From the NCBI GenBank assembly GCA_964370625.1, contig CAYJKB010000040.1:1-19943 (forward strand): 19,943 bases of DNA, in the 5' to 3' direction. Below are positions 7,391 to 15,038 of this stretch, in pieces. Below the pieces are notes generated by a model, which ran no database searches, was not told the DNA's origin, and saw nothing but the letters and a program-made list of their open reading frames with translations. A program made the translations under genes and the position numbers. Every line of letters starts with the position of its first letter. The stretch's first letter is position 1. The DNA comes from CAYJKB01 sp964370625. GTDB lineage: Bacteria > Bacillota > Clostridia > Oscillospirales > Butyricicoccaceae.

Positions 7391-8416
7391 ATGTATAAAA
7401 AAGCAATGGAACAGGCAATGAGAAATGTATTGCACAGCAAAGATCAATTAATCTCATTCGCTGTACTTATGGTAATGTCATTATGTCTTATCGCAACAAT
7501 GGTAAACATTACTGTAACTTATGAAGTAACAGATGGTACAACAACCCACACCATACACACTACTTCACAAGACCAAACAAAAATCCTAAGCCAATTAGGT
7601 TTCACATCAGATGATTATAAAATTACAATCAATGATGTTGAAGGCACAAATATCACACACATGACTTTAGAGCAAAAATTCGATGTTAATGTAACTGTTG
7701 ACGGAGCAACTCACACAGTTTACACAGCATCAACTGAACTATCGGATATATTAGATGAACTTAGCATCACTTTATCAGACTTAGATGAAATATCACATGA
7801 CACTTCATCTATGATAACAGAAGCTACTGACGTAAACATTGTCAGAGTTCAAACGGAGATTATTACGGAAACCGAAGTTATACCTTATGACACTGTTAAA
7901 CGCAGTACATCACGTCTTACAACAGGACAGACAGAGGTTATAACCGAAGGACAAGACGGAGAGCTTGTAAGAACACTTGAAGTAGTTACACGTGATGGTG
8001 TAGAAGTTTCAAGAGAAATAACGTCAGAAATCACAGCATCAGCTCCTGTATCGCAAGTTGTTGAATACGGAACAGGTGGAACGATTTCAGTAGCCAGAAG
8101 CAGCGAGAATTTACGTTATTCTCAAAAAATTGAAGTAGTGGCTACTGCTTACAGCACAGAAGGCTGGTCAAACAATATTACAGCAACAGGAACTGTCGCT
8201 CGTGTTGGTGCAATCGCAGTTGACCCTAATGTAATCCCGCTTGGATCAAGACTTTATATAACATCACCTGACGGTAAATCTTGGGTATATGGTTATGCCA
8301 CAGCTGAAGATACTGGTGGGTCGATTAAAGGCAATAAAATAGACTTATTCTTTAACACACAGGCTGAATGTATTCAATTCGGCAAAAAAAGTGCTATTGT
8401 ATATGTTTTAGATTAA
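7391..8416 (+). CDS. YabE-like cell-wall protein: DUF348, G5 and 3D domains
   Basis: Membrane-anchored protein predicted to act on peptidoglycan. Residues 1-20 are cytoplasmic and 21-41 form a membrane segment without a clear signal-peptidase site. Two DUF348-type repeats follow (about 42-95 and 98-145, with HTIHTTSQ and HTVYTAST). A G5 domain spans about 150-228. A C-terminal 3D domain (about 247-341) carries the three aspartates: D278 (VDPNVIPLG), D307 (EDTGG) and D318 (KIDLFF). By family knowledge the 3D fold resembles lytic transglycosylases of the MltA/Rpf kind. AAAGGAGG lies 5 bases before the ATG. The gene stands alone, with a long leader before it and a terminator after it. Confidence 0.92.
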   Translation: MYKKAMEQAMRNVLHSKDQLISFAVLMVMSLCLIATMVNITVTYEVTDGTTTHTIHTTSQDQTKILSQLGFTSDDYKITINDVEGTNITHMTLEQKFDVNVTVDGATHTVYTASTELSDILDELSITLSDLDEISHDTSSMITEATDVNIVRVQTEIITETEVIPYDTVKRSTSRLTTGQTEVITEGQDGELVRTLEVVTRDGVEVSREITSEITASAPVSQVVEYGTGGTISVARSSENLRYSQKIEVVATAYSTEGWSNNITATGTVARVGAIAVDPNVIPLGSRLYITSPDGKSWVYGYATAEDTGGSIKGNKIDLFFNTQAECIQFGKKSAIVYVLD

Positions 8417-8425
8417 TATATTATA

Positions 8426-8456
8426 GGTGTAACCTTTTTGGGTTGCACCTTTTTTG
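8426..8456 (+). terminator. Terminator of the 3D-domain gene
   Basis: GGTGTAACC (8426-8434) pairs with GGTTGCACC (8441-8449) with one G-U pair, then TTTTTTG. It lies 10 bases after the stop codon. Confidence 0.9.
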
Positions 8457-8568
8457 TTTTTCTTAGCACTATTTTAAATAATAAGTGAATAATATCTATT
8501 TTTTTATCTAATACTGTTGTGAATACATTGTTAACAAAATAATAAAATAATACAAAAAATTAAAACTA

Positions 8569-8597
8569 AAGACAAAGGACACAAATTATGTTATAAT
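8569..8597 (+). promoter_or_regulatory. Candidate promoter of the UroD-like gene cluster
   Basis: AAGACA (8569-8574), a 17-base spacer and TATAAT (8592-8597) preceded by TGT, giving an extended -10. The leader of about 139 bases is A-rich and poor in G, and I see no structure in it. The rest of 8457-8742 holds nothing else I can support. Confidence 0.6.
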
Positions 8598-8742
8598 ATA
8601 TTTTATAAACTGTGTTATTTTGTACAAAAAATGAAATAATAGAACAATCGTTTATATTTTAACAAAGCTATAATAAGACCATAAAGAACAAACACAAAAC
8701 ACAAGATTACTTAAAAACAATTTTAAAAGGAGATATAACATT

Positions 8743-10116
8743 ATGTCACTACAAAACAACGTATTAATCCAAACTCTACGTCATGAGCCACACAGCCGTC
8801 CAGCATGGGTACCTTTCGCAGGTGTTCACTCAGGTAAACTTACAGGTGTTGATGCTGAAACTATTCTAAGAGATGGCGACAAACTGTTTGAAGCTTTAAT
8901 GGAAGTTAACAAACTTTACAAACCAGATGGACAACCTGTTGTATTTGACCTACAACTTGAAGCAGAAATCTTAGGTTGTGAACTTGTTTGGGCAAAAGAT
9001 GGCCCTCCATCAGTTAAAACTCACCCATTAGAAGAAAGCATGACAATCCCTTGTGATTGTACAGTTCCAACTGAAAAAGATGGACGTATGCCAATGGTTC
9101 TTGATGTTATGCGTCGTATGAAAGCTGCTGTTGGTGAAAACACTGCACTTTACGGTTTAATCTGTGGTCCTTTCACACTTGCTTCTCACTTACGTGGTAA
9201 CGAAATCTTCATGGACATGTATGATGATGAAGATTATGTAAATGGTCTTTTAGCTTTCTGTGTAAAAGTTGCTAATGCAATGTCAAAAATGATGATTGAT
9301 GCTGGTATGGACATCATCGCTGTTGTTGACCCACTTGTATCTCAAATTTCATCAGACCACTTTGAAGAATTCCTACACGGACCATTCTCAGAAGTATTTA
9401 GCTTCATCAAAGAAAACGGTGCTCTATCTTCATTCTTCGTTTGTGGTGATGCAACTCGTAACATCGAAGTTATGTGTAAAACAAAACCAGATAGCATTTC
9501 TATTGACGAAAACGTTGACATCGTAGCTGCTAAAGCTATTACTGATAAATATAATGTTGTTATCGGTGGTAATATTCCTCTTACAACTGTTATGCTTCAT
9601 GGTACTCAACAAGATAACATGAAATGTGTAGTTGATATGATGGATAAATTCGACAATATTGATAACGTAATTATCGCTCCTGGTTGTGATATGCCATATG
9701 ATGTACCTGTAGAAAATGGTATCGGTGTAGCTCAAGCTGTTCTTGAAACCGAATCAGTTCGCAAAATGCTTGAAAACTATGTAGCTTCTAATGCGTTTGA
9801 CATCGAAGTTGAACTACCTGATTATGAAAACCTTAAAAAACCACTTGTTGAAGTTATGACTTTAGACAGTGCTACTTGTGCAGCTTGTACTTATATGATG
9901 GCTGCTGCTGATAGACTAAAAGCTACTTTAGGCGATGAAATTGATATGGTAGAATACAAATTTACTAAAAAAGAAAACATTGCTCGTTGTATCAAAATGG
10001 GAGTTAAAAACCTTCCTTCAGTATACGTAAATGGTAAATTAAAACTTTCTTCAATCATCCCAAGTGATGAAGAATTTATCAAAATCATTGAAGAAGCAAA
10101 AGCTGAAATTAAATAG
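8743..10116 (+). CDS. UroD/MtaA-like methyltransferase fused to a thioredoxin-fold domain
   Basis: Residues 1 to about 350 belong to the uroporphyrinogen-decarboxylase superfamily, in the corrinoid methyltransferase branch (MtaA/CmuA-like), judged from FVCGDATRN (C234) and IIAPGCDMPYDVPVEN (C315). These enzymes usually bind zinc through H-x-C...C; here the His position is Phe232. Residues about 366-457 form a small thioredoxin-like fold with the motif C379-A-A-C382 and a probable cis-Pro loop NLPSVY (P425). The 457-residue length exceeds HemE (about 350), so it is not HemE. Codons are C-rich at third positions (AAC, GAC, ATC), unlike its neighbours, which suggests high expression. The substrate is unknown, and no corrinoid protein gene is nearby. 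AAAAGGAG precedes the ATG. Confidence 0.85.
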   Translation: MSLQNNVLIQTLRHEPHSRPAWVPFAGVHSGKLTGVDAETILRDGDKLFEALMEVNKLYKPDGQPVVFDLQLEAEILGCELVWAKDGPPSVKTHPLEESMTIPCDCTVPTEKDGRMPMVLDVMRRMKAAVGENTALYGLICGPFTLASHLRGNEIFMDMYDDEDYVNGLLAFCVKVANAMSKMMIDAGMDIIAVVDPLVSQISSDHFEEFLHGPFSEVFSFIKENGALSSFFVCGDATRNIEVMCKTKPDSISIDENVDIVAAKAITDKYNVVIGGNIPLTTVMLHGTQQDNMKCVVDMMDKFDNIDNVIIAPGCDMPYDVPVENGIGVAQAVLETESVRKMLENYVASNAFDIEVELPDYENLKKPLVEVMTLDSATCAACTYMMAAADRLKATLGDEIDMVEYKFTKKENIARCIKMGVKNLPSVYVNGKLKLSSIIPSDEEFIKIIEEAKAEIK

Positions 10117-10143
10117 TTTAAACTAATTAAGCTAACACCCTAT

Positions 10144-10191
10144 GTGGCACTATCTAGGAACGATTGTTTTGTAGTATAGTGCCACTTTTTT
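10144..10191 (+). terminator. Terminator or attenuator between the UroD-like and CobW genes
   Basis: GTGGCACTAT (10144-10153) pairs perfectly with ATAGTGCCAC (10176-10185) across a 22-base loop, followed by TTTTTT. I see no promoter between it and the next gene, so downstream expression probably depends on readthrough, giving higher output of the first gene. Confidence 0.85.
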
Positions 10192-10212
10192 AATAAGAAA
10201 GGAATGTATACA

Positions 10213-11130
10213 ATGACAGATTTTTACCTAATCACTGGGTTTTTAGGCGCAGGTAAAACAACATTTCTTAAAAAATTTATACGATTATTTGCAGGAAAAA
10301 CTATGCGTCTTATTATCAACGAATTTGGTAATGAAGGTGTGGATGGTAAGCTTCTTTCCGAACTTGGTGCAACACTTAATGAAATCAGTGGTGGCTCTAT
10401 TTTCTGTAGTTGTCGTCTTGATAAATTTGAAGAAGCGCTTGAAGATGGTTTAGCACAAGGCCCAGAACTTTTAATTGTAGAGGCATCAGGACTTTCTGAC
10501 CCTACGAATATTCGCAAAATTTTAGAAGAAAATGAAAAACAAGGCAGACTTAAATACAAAGGTTGTATTTGTCTTGTTGATAGTGTTCGTTTTCCTAAAG
10601 TCTTTAATACCGCACGAGTTGTTAAAAAACAACTTGCAGTTGGCGATGTTTTTCTTCTTAATAAAACTGATATTGCAACAGATGAACAAATTCAAAATGT
10701 TACTTCATTAATTACTGATGTATATCCTGATGTAATCATGCATAAAACTGAACATGGATTTTTTGATGAAGCATGGCTGTCAGAACTTAATCCATATCGC
10801 CGAATTGAAGATATTGAACATTCTCGCCCAGATATTACACTGCAAAAAATGATGGTTAGTGTATCACATGAGCTTACTCGTTATGAGCTTGAACGTTTCA
10901 TCTCCATGTTTGCCGAAGAAACTGCACGAATAAAAGGATTTGTAAGACTTCTTGACAGTGGCTGGTTGCTTCTTGATTGTGTAGGGCCTATGGTAAGAGT
11001 TGAGTCATGGACAGGTAGCACAGATGATATAACTGAAGGAATTAACATTCTTGCAACTCCTGGCCAACAAACACGTGCAGCACTTAAAAAAGCGATTTCC
11101 TGGTATGAAGATAAAATTACACTTGCTTAA
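10213..11130 (+). CDS. CobW/HypB/UreG-family GTP-binding protein
   Basis: G3E-class GTPase, a family of metal chaperones and cofactor-insertion proteins. I start at the ATG at 10213: AAAGGA touches the upstream ATG at 10204 directly but has 9 bases of spacing to 10213. The 305 residues show a P-loop GFLGAGKTT (9-17), INEFGNEGVDG, VEASGLSDP (89-97) and LLNKTD (148-153). The usual metal-binding C-x-C-C motif is altered to SIFCSC (C65, C67), so metal handling may differ from COG0523 zinc chaperones. The C-terminal third (about 200-305) is a CobW-C-like region. Context suggests activation or metal loading of the UroD-like enzyme or its partner. Confidence 0.88.
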   Translation: MTDFYLITGFLGAGKTTFLKKFIRLFAGKTMRLIINEFGNEGVDGKLLSELGATLNEISGGSIFCSCRLDKFEEALEDGLAQGPELLIVEASGLSDPTNIRKILEENEKQGRLKYKGCICLVDSVRFPKVFNTARVVKKQLAVGDVFLLNKTDIATDEQIQNVTSLITDVYPDVIMHKTEHGFFDEAWLSELNPYRRIEDIEHSRPDITLQKMMVSVSHELTRYELERFISMFAEETARIKGFVRLLDSGWLLLDCVGPMVRVESWTGSTDDITEGINILATPGQQTRAALKKAISWYEDKITLA

Positions 11131-11212
11131 ATTTTAACTCAAATTAGGATTATCCTATACAGTGTTTTAAATGTAAAATCTCACGCTAATTTAGAAAGGA
11201 ACGGTCATTGCT

Positions 11213-12166
11213 ATGCATGATGTTTATCATAAAATTTCACATAATCTATCACTAAATAAAAATGATGCACTAGAAATGCTTAAAACAGATATAAATAGCA
11301 TACATTATTACAGAATATTAAGGCGAGCTAATCAATATGCAAGGGCACATTTTGATACAAGAGGTCTTGTTTTTGGCCAAATAGGCATGGATGCGCAAGC
11401 TTGTCCTGTAAACTGCAAATTTTGTTCACTAGCTGAAAGTGTTTTTGATAATGATAATAAAGTTACAAAATCTGAAGAAGATATTTTATCTCGTGTGAAT
11501 GAGCTTATTTCTGCTGGTGTTAATGAGATTTTTCTGATGACTACAGGTGCTTATGACACTGAAAAATTCCTTGAAATTGGTGCAAAAGTCAGAGCTATTA
11601 TGCCAGAAGGCATGAGATTAGTTGCAAATGTAGGTGATTTTGATTTAGAATACGCTATGCGTTTACGTCAAACAGGTTTTACAGGGGTTTATCATATTTG
11701 CAGACTTGGCGAAGGTATCGACACTGAAACAACTGTCGAAGTTCGTATGCAAACACTTAAAACGCTTGAAAAAGCAAAACTTGAGCTTTATTACTGTGTA
11801 GAGCCAATCGGCCCTGAGCATACTAATGAGCAAATAGTTGAAGAAATTTTCAGAGCAAAGGATTTACATGTGTCTGTAATGGCTGTTATGCGTAGAATTG
11901 CTGTGCCAAATACACCATTATTTGAACAAGGTGAAATCCCTGCACATAGATTAGCACTTATTTGCGCTGTGGCTTTACTATGTTCACATCCAACTCGTGC
12001 TATGGGTGTTCATGAACCGGAAGAGCTGTCGCTTATGGCTGGGGCTAATCAAATTTATGCTGAAAGTGGTGTAAATCCTCGTGATACATCTACTGACACT
12101 GAACAAAACAGAGGTTTTTCTGTTGCTAAGGCACGTAAAATGTTAAAAGAAACAGGTTGGGAATAA
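11213..12166 (+). CDS. BioB-like radical SAM enzyme
   Basis: The 317-residue protein carries the radical SAM cluster motif C-x3-C-x2-C at C64, C68 and C71 (CPVNCKFC), after a short helical N-terminus and VFGQIGMDAQA. Later segments (LMTTGAYD, VANVGDFD, YHICRLGEG, YYCVEPIGPEHT, RAMGVHEP) follow the TIM-barrel order seen in the BioB/HydE/PylB/HmdB group. It lacks the CPEDC-x-YC signature and bio neighbours of true biotin synthase, so its reaction is unknown. AAAGGA lies 12 bases before the ATG, slightly long. The stop overlaps the next start (TAATG), so the two products are made together. Confidence 0.88.
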   Translation: MHDVYHKISHNLSLNKNDALEMLKTDINSIHYYRILRRANQYARAHFDTRGLVFGQIGMDAQACPVNCKFCSLAESVFDNDNKVTKSEEDILSRVNELISAGVNEIFLMTTGAYDTEKFLEIGAKVRAIMPEGMRLVANVGDFDLEYAMRLRQTGFTGVYHICRLGEGIDTETTVEVRMQTLKTLEKAKLELYYCVEPIGPEHTNEQIVEEIFRAKDLHVSVMAVMRRIAVPNTPLFEQGEIPAHRLALICAVALLCSHPTRAMGVHEPEELSLMAGANQIYAESGVNPRDTSTDTEQNRGFSVAKARKMLKETGWE

Positions 12167-12702
12167 TGGATTTAATTAAACATATATTAGATTTAGGTGC
12201 TTATAAAGCAGGTGAAGTTAACTGTGCTGATATTTCATTGAATGCTGAATTTCGTAAAGCTTGTGAATCGAATGCTTGTGGATATTATGGAAGATGTCAT
12301 ACATGTCCACCTGACGCTGGTGATATTTATGACCTTATGGATAGCTTGAAACAATATAAAAAGGCTATAATTTTTCAAACAGTAAGCGAGCTTGAAGATA
12401 GTTATGATATAGAAGGAATGACAGAGGCATCAATTCGTCATAATCAGATGGCGAGCAAAATTTCTGATATTCTAACAAATGAATATGACCGCTCTGAGTG
12501 GTTACATTTAGGCGCTGGTGGATGTAGGGTGTGTGAAGTATGCACAAAACGTGAAAATCTGCCTTGTAGATATCCTGAAAAGGCAATGTATTCACTTGAA
12601 ACTTATGGAATTGATGTAAGTCAGCTTGCACCCTTAGCAAATATGAACTACATCAATGGTCAAGATACAGTTACTTATTTTGGTGCAATTTTCTTTAAAT
12701 AA
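12166..12702 (+). CDS. DUF2284 iron-sulfur (metal-binding) protein
   Basis: The 178-residue protein has nine cysteines in two groups. C33, C38, C44 and C47 lie in NACGYYGRCHTCPP, the DUF2284 hallmark. C120-x2-C123-x2-C126-x7-C134 is a ferredoxin-like 4Fe-4S motif. The start is the ATG at 12166 that shares one base with the radical SAM stop codon; a TTG nine bases upstream is also in frame but less likely. By association it may pass electrons to the radical SAM enzyme or bind its product. It has no membrane segment or signal peptide and is followed by a strong terminator. Confidence 0.88.
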   Translation: MDLIKHILDLGAYKAGEVNCADISLNAEFRKACESNACGYYGRCHTCPPDAGDIYDLMDSLKQYKKAIIFQTVSELEDSYDIEGMTEASIRHNQMASKISDILTNEYDRSEWLHLGAGGCRVCEVCTKRENLPCRYPEKAMYSLETYGIDVSQLAPLANMNYINGQDTVTYFGAIFFK

Positions 12703-12720
12703 AATATTTTTTCTCTTAAA

Positions 12721-12757
12721 AAAACCAGAATGACAAAATTTCGTCATTCTGGTTTTT
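12721..12757 (+). terminator. Terminator after the DUF2284 gene
   Basis: AAAACCAGAATGAC (12721-12734) pairs with 12743-12756 across an AAAATTTC loop, and the 3' arm ends in a T-run. Its AATTT-centred loop resembles other terminators here. Confidence 0.9.
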
Positions 12758-12775
12758 GCTTTATATAATAGCTTT

Positions 12776-12802
12776 ATGTGTTTCAGGGTTTTGATAGTCA
12801 AA
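12776..12802. repeat. Remnant of the palindromic element's right end
   Basis: TTTCAGGGTTTTGATAGTCAAA resembles 1259-1283, allowing two deletions and one substitution. As in the larger copy, it runs directly into a hairpin terminator. Only about 27 bases remain. Confidence 0.5.
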
Positions 12803-12830
12803 GGGGTGTGACAAATTTGTCACACCCCTT
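12801..12830. terminator. Palindromic terminator beside tRNA-Thr
   Basis: A perfect 30-base palindrome with half-site AAGGGGTGTGACAAA. It lies 5 bases past the 3' end of the tRNA gene. The T-runs are short on both strands, but the stem is very stable. Confidence 0.8.
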
Positions 12831-12835
12831 TATTT

Positions 12836-12911
12836 TGGAGCTGCCTAGCAGGATTGAACTGCCGACCTCATCCTTACCAAGGATGTACTCTACCTACTGA
12901 GCTAAGGCAGC
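12836..12911 (-). tRNA. tRNA-Thr (anticodon GGT)
   Basis: The 76-base gene folds completely. Acceptor arms are GCTGCCT and AGGCAGC, the D-arm is GCTC/GAGT, and the anticodon stem CATCC/GGATG holds the loop TTGGTAA, giving anticodon GGT. The variable loop is AGGTC, the T-arm is GGCAG/CTGCT with loop TTCAATC, the discriminator is T, and CCA is encoded. The promoter at 12927-12955 lies directly upstream. Confidence 0.97.
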
Positions 12912-12926
12912 ATTTACAGCTTTAAT

Positions 12927-12955
12927 ATCTTACCATAATTACTATCTTTTGTCAA
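12927..12955 (-). promoter_or_regulatory. tRNA-Thr promoter
   Basis: TTGACA (12955-12950), a 17-base spacer and TAAGAT (12932-12927) on the minus strand. The start point falls within about 10 bases of the mature tRNA 5' end. Confidence 0.8.
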
Positions 12956-12969
12956 TAATTTATTAATGC

Positions 12970-12998
12970 TTGCAAGGTTTGTAAAATAACGTTATAAT
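12970..12998 (+). promoter_or_regulatory. dnaD-dnaC promoter
   Basis: TTGCAA (12970-12975), a 17-base spacer and TATAAT (12993-12998), diverging from the tRNA-Thr promoter. The leader is about 40 bases. Confidence 0.75.
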
Positions 12999-13044
12999 AA
13001 AAGATATAGATTAAATTGTAGACAAATGTAAAAAGAGGTTATTT

Positions 13045-14004
13045 ATGTCCTTTAAAGATATTAAAATTACAGGTGGTCATTATTGCGCTGCTAGCGTCGA
13101 AATGATTGATAAAATAATACAAATTCGTGATGCAGATGCAGCACTTCTTTATTTATTTATGCTTCGAAATACACAAGGGTTTTCTGAAGATAAAGCAAAA
13201 TCTGAACTAGGGTTTGATTCTGTTAGATTAGAGCGTGCTATTTTTTCATTAGCGCATTTAAATGTTGTTACAACTCCAGCAGAAAAACCAATTAAAACTA
13301 TACAAAAACAACGTTATTCCACAGGTGAACTGCGAACAGCTCGTAATGCAAATATGGAATTTTCAGCTGTTTGTCAAACTGCCGAAGAAAAGCTTGGAAA
13401 AGTACTTACGGAAAGTATGCTTCGTACACTTTATGTGGCATATGATGAATTAAAATTGCCAGCCATGGTATTAATTGAAATGTTAAGCTATCTTAAATCT
13501 CAAAAGACTGATATTTCACGCAAGGATATTGAACAAGAGGTTTATCTTTGGGCTGATATGGGGATTTTTGAATGGGGTCAAGCCACAGAATATATTACAC
13601 GTACTCAGATGTTAGCACCTGTTAAACGTGAAATGGCAATTGCACTTAAAATTGACAATAGAACACTTACAGGGCGTGAGAATGGCTATATTATGCGATT
13701 TATTGATATGGGTTTCGATGTTGCAACAGTAGAACTTGCATATAATCGCACATATGCTTCTATTGGCAAATTTTCTTGGAATTATATTAATAAAATTCTT
13801 GAAGATTTTCATGCTAAAAACTTACATACTATTTCTGAAATTGATGCTGCTGGCTTACTATTTGAAAATAAATCCACTTCACAAAACAGCTATAACAACA
13901 ATAATAAATCTGAACATAAAACTAATAATCCTCCTCAAGCTGGGCTTTCTGATTGGGAAAAACAATGGCTTGATGAAATGAAAAAAGCAAAGGCAGGTGA
14001 ATAG
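13045..14004 (+). CDS. DnaD-domain replication initiation/restart protein
   Basis: DnaD-family proteins help load the replicative helicase at oriC and restart sites. The 319 residues split into an N-terminal winged-helix region (about 10-80), then two DnaD C-terminal-type domains (about 107-178 and 183-262). The second contains the family-like FSWNYINKILEDFHAKN. A low-complexity Asn/Ser linker (279-297) and a short C-terminal tail with WEKQWLDEM follow. Two such domains are common in clostridial versions that also replace DnaB. AAAGAGG lies before the ATG, and dnaC follows after 3 bases. This is the expected primosome pairing. Confidence 0.9.
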   Translation: MSFKDIKITGGHYCAASVEMIDKIIQIRDADAALLYLFMLRNTQGFSEDKAKSELGFDSVRLERAIFSLAHLNVVTTPAEKPIKTIQKQRYSTGELRTARNANMEFSAVCQTAEEKLGKVLTESMLRTLYVAYDELKLPAMVLIEMLSYLKSQKTDISRKDIEQEVYLWADMGIFEWGQATEYITRTQMLAPVKREMAIALKIDNRTLTGRENGYIMRFIDMGFDVATVELAYNRTYASIGKFSWNYINKILEDFHAKNLHTISEIDAAGLLFENKSTSQNSYNNNNKSEHKTNNPPQAGLSDWEKQWLDEMKKAKAGE

Positions 14005-14007
14005 CAA

Positions 14008-14997
14008 ATGTCCATTAGTGGTGCTTTAGCTAATCAAATTATAAGTAAAATGACGGAAAAATTATTAATTAAAGAACAAGAACTTGCTGAACGACGTCTT
14101 GAAATCTATGAAAAAATTCCAGAAATTCATGATATAGATAGAAAGCTTAGAATGTCTCTTAGTTGTGCTGCTAGAAATGCATTTGAAAGCAATATTGATG
14201 CATTACATGAAATGGAAAAAATTCGTCATGAAAACTTAAGTCTGCAACGTAGAAAAAAGGAAATATTAATAGCAAACGGATATTATCCAGAGTATTTAAT
14301 GCTAAAATATGATTGTATGTTATGTGGAGATAGTGGCTATATTGGCTCAAAAATTTGCACATGCGTTGAAGAACAAGCAATAAAGCTTAAAACTTCTGAA
14401 CTTTCTAATATGCTTGATATAAAAAATCAAAATTTTGAACTTTTTGATTTTACATATTATTCAGCTGTGCCTGATAATCGCTTAAATATTTCACCTCGTC
14501 AAAATATGGAATATAATTTTGATAAATGTGTTGACTTTGCTCGCACTTTTGGTGTTCATAAAGAAAATTTATTACTTTTTGGTGCTCCTGGTCTTGGTAA
14601 AACCTTTTTGTCAACTGCTATTGCAAAAGAAGTTAGTGAACGTGGATTCTCTGTAACTTATGATACAATTTCTTCAATTTTAGAATGTTATGAGCGTGAT
14701 AAATTTTCTAATGACTTAAAAGCTCGTGATAAAATCCAAACTTTTTATGCTTGTGATTTACTAATAATTGATGACCTCGGCAGTGAAATGTCTACTTCAT
14801 TTACGCTTTCAGCTGTATATTCGCTGATAAATCGTAGGCTAATGGATGAAAAATGCATGATAATCAACACAAATCTTAACATCGGTGATTTTTCACGTAG
14901 ATATAATGAAGCTGTTGCATCACGTCTTGATGGAAGTTTTACACATTTAAGATTTTTTGGCGAAGATATAAGGCGTCTTAAAAAAATGCGAAGATAA
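14008..14997 (+). CDS. dnaC: DnaC/DnaI-type helicase loader ATPase
   Basis: AAA+ ATPase that loads the replicative DNA helicase. Residues about 15-90 are a helical N-terminal region. A small zinc site follows, C103-x2-C106 and C117-x-C119. The ATPase core has Walker A GAPGLGKT (192-199), Walker B LLIIDD (251-256) and an arginine-rich end RRLKKMRR. The 329-residue length fits Firmicutes loaders. The ribosome site AGGTGA lies in the last codons of the preceding gene, so translation is coupled with the DnaD-like protein. The operon ends at the palindromic terminator at 15004-15033. Confidence 0.93.
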   Translation: MSISGALANQIISKMTEKLLIKEQELAERRLEIYEKIPEIHDIDRKLRMSLSCAARNAFESNIDALHEMEKIRHENLSLQRRKKEILIANGYYPEYLMLKYDCMLCGDSGYIGSKICTCVEEQAIKLKTSELSNMLDIKNQNFELFDFTYYSAVPDNRLNISPRQNMEYNFDKCVDFARTFGVHKENLLLFGAPGLGKTFLSTAIAKEVSERGFSVTYDTISSILECYERDKFSNDLKARDKIQTFYACDLLIIDDLGSEMSTSFTLSAVYSLINRRLMDEKCMIINTNLNIGDFSRRYNEAVASRLDGSFTHLRFFGEDIRRLKKMRR

Positions 14998-15003
14998 AAA
15001 TTT

Positions 15004-15033
15004 AGAAGTCAGGTGAAATTTCACCTGACTTCT
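15004..15033. terminator. Bidirectional terminator between dnaC and trpB
   Basis: A perfect 30-base palindrome with half-site AGAAGTCAGGTGAAA. A T-rich run follows on the plus strand and AAATTTTT on the minus strand, so it can serve the two convergent operons. Confidence 0.92.
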
Positions 15034-15038
15034 TGTTT

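Noticed and set aside
8743..10116. HemE (uroporphyrinogen decarboxylase)
   Set aside because: The protein is about 100 residues too long and has the APGC-D motif of corrinoid methyltransferases. No heme genes are nearby.
10204..10212. CobW-like start at 10204
   Set aside because: AAAGGA touches this ATG with no spacing; the next ATG at 10213 has proper spacing.
11213..12166. Biotin synthase BioB
   Set aside because: The signature CPEDC-x-YC is absent (here CPVNCKFC), and no bioD, bioA or related genes are near.
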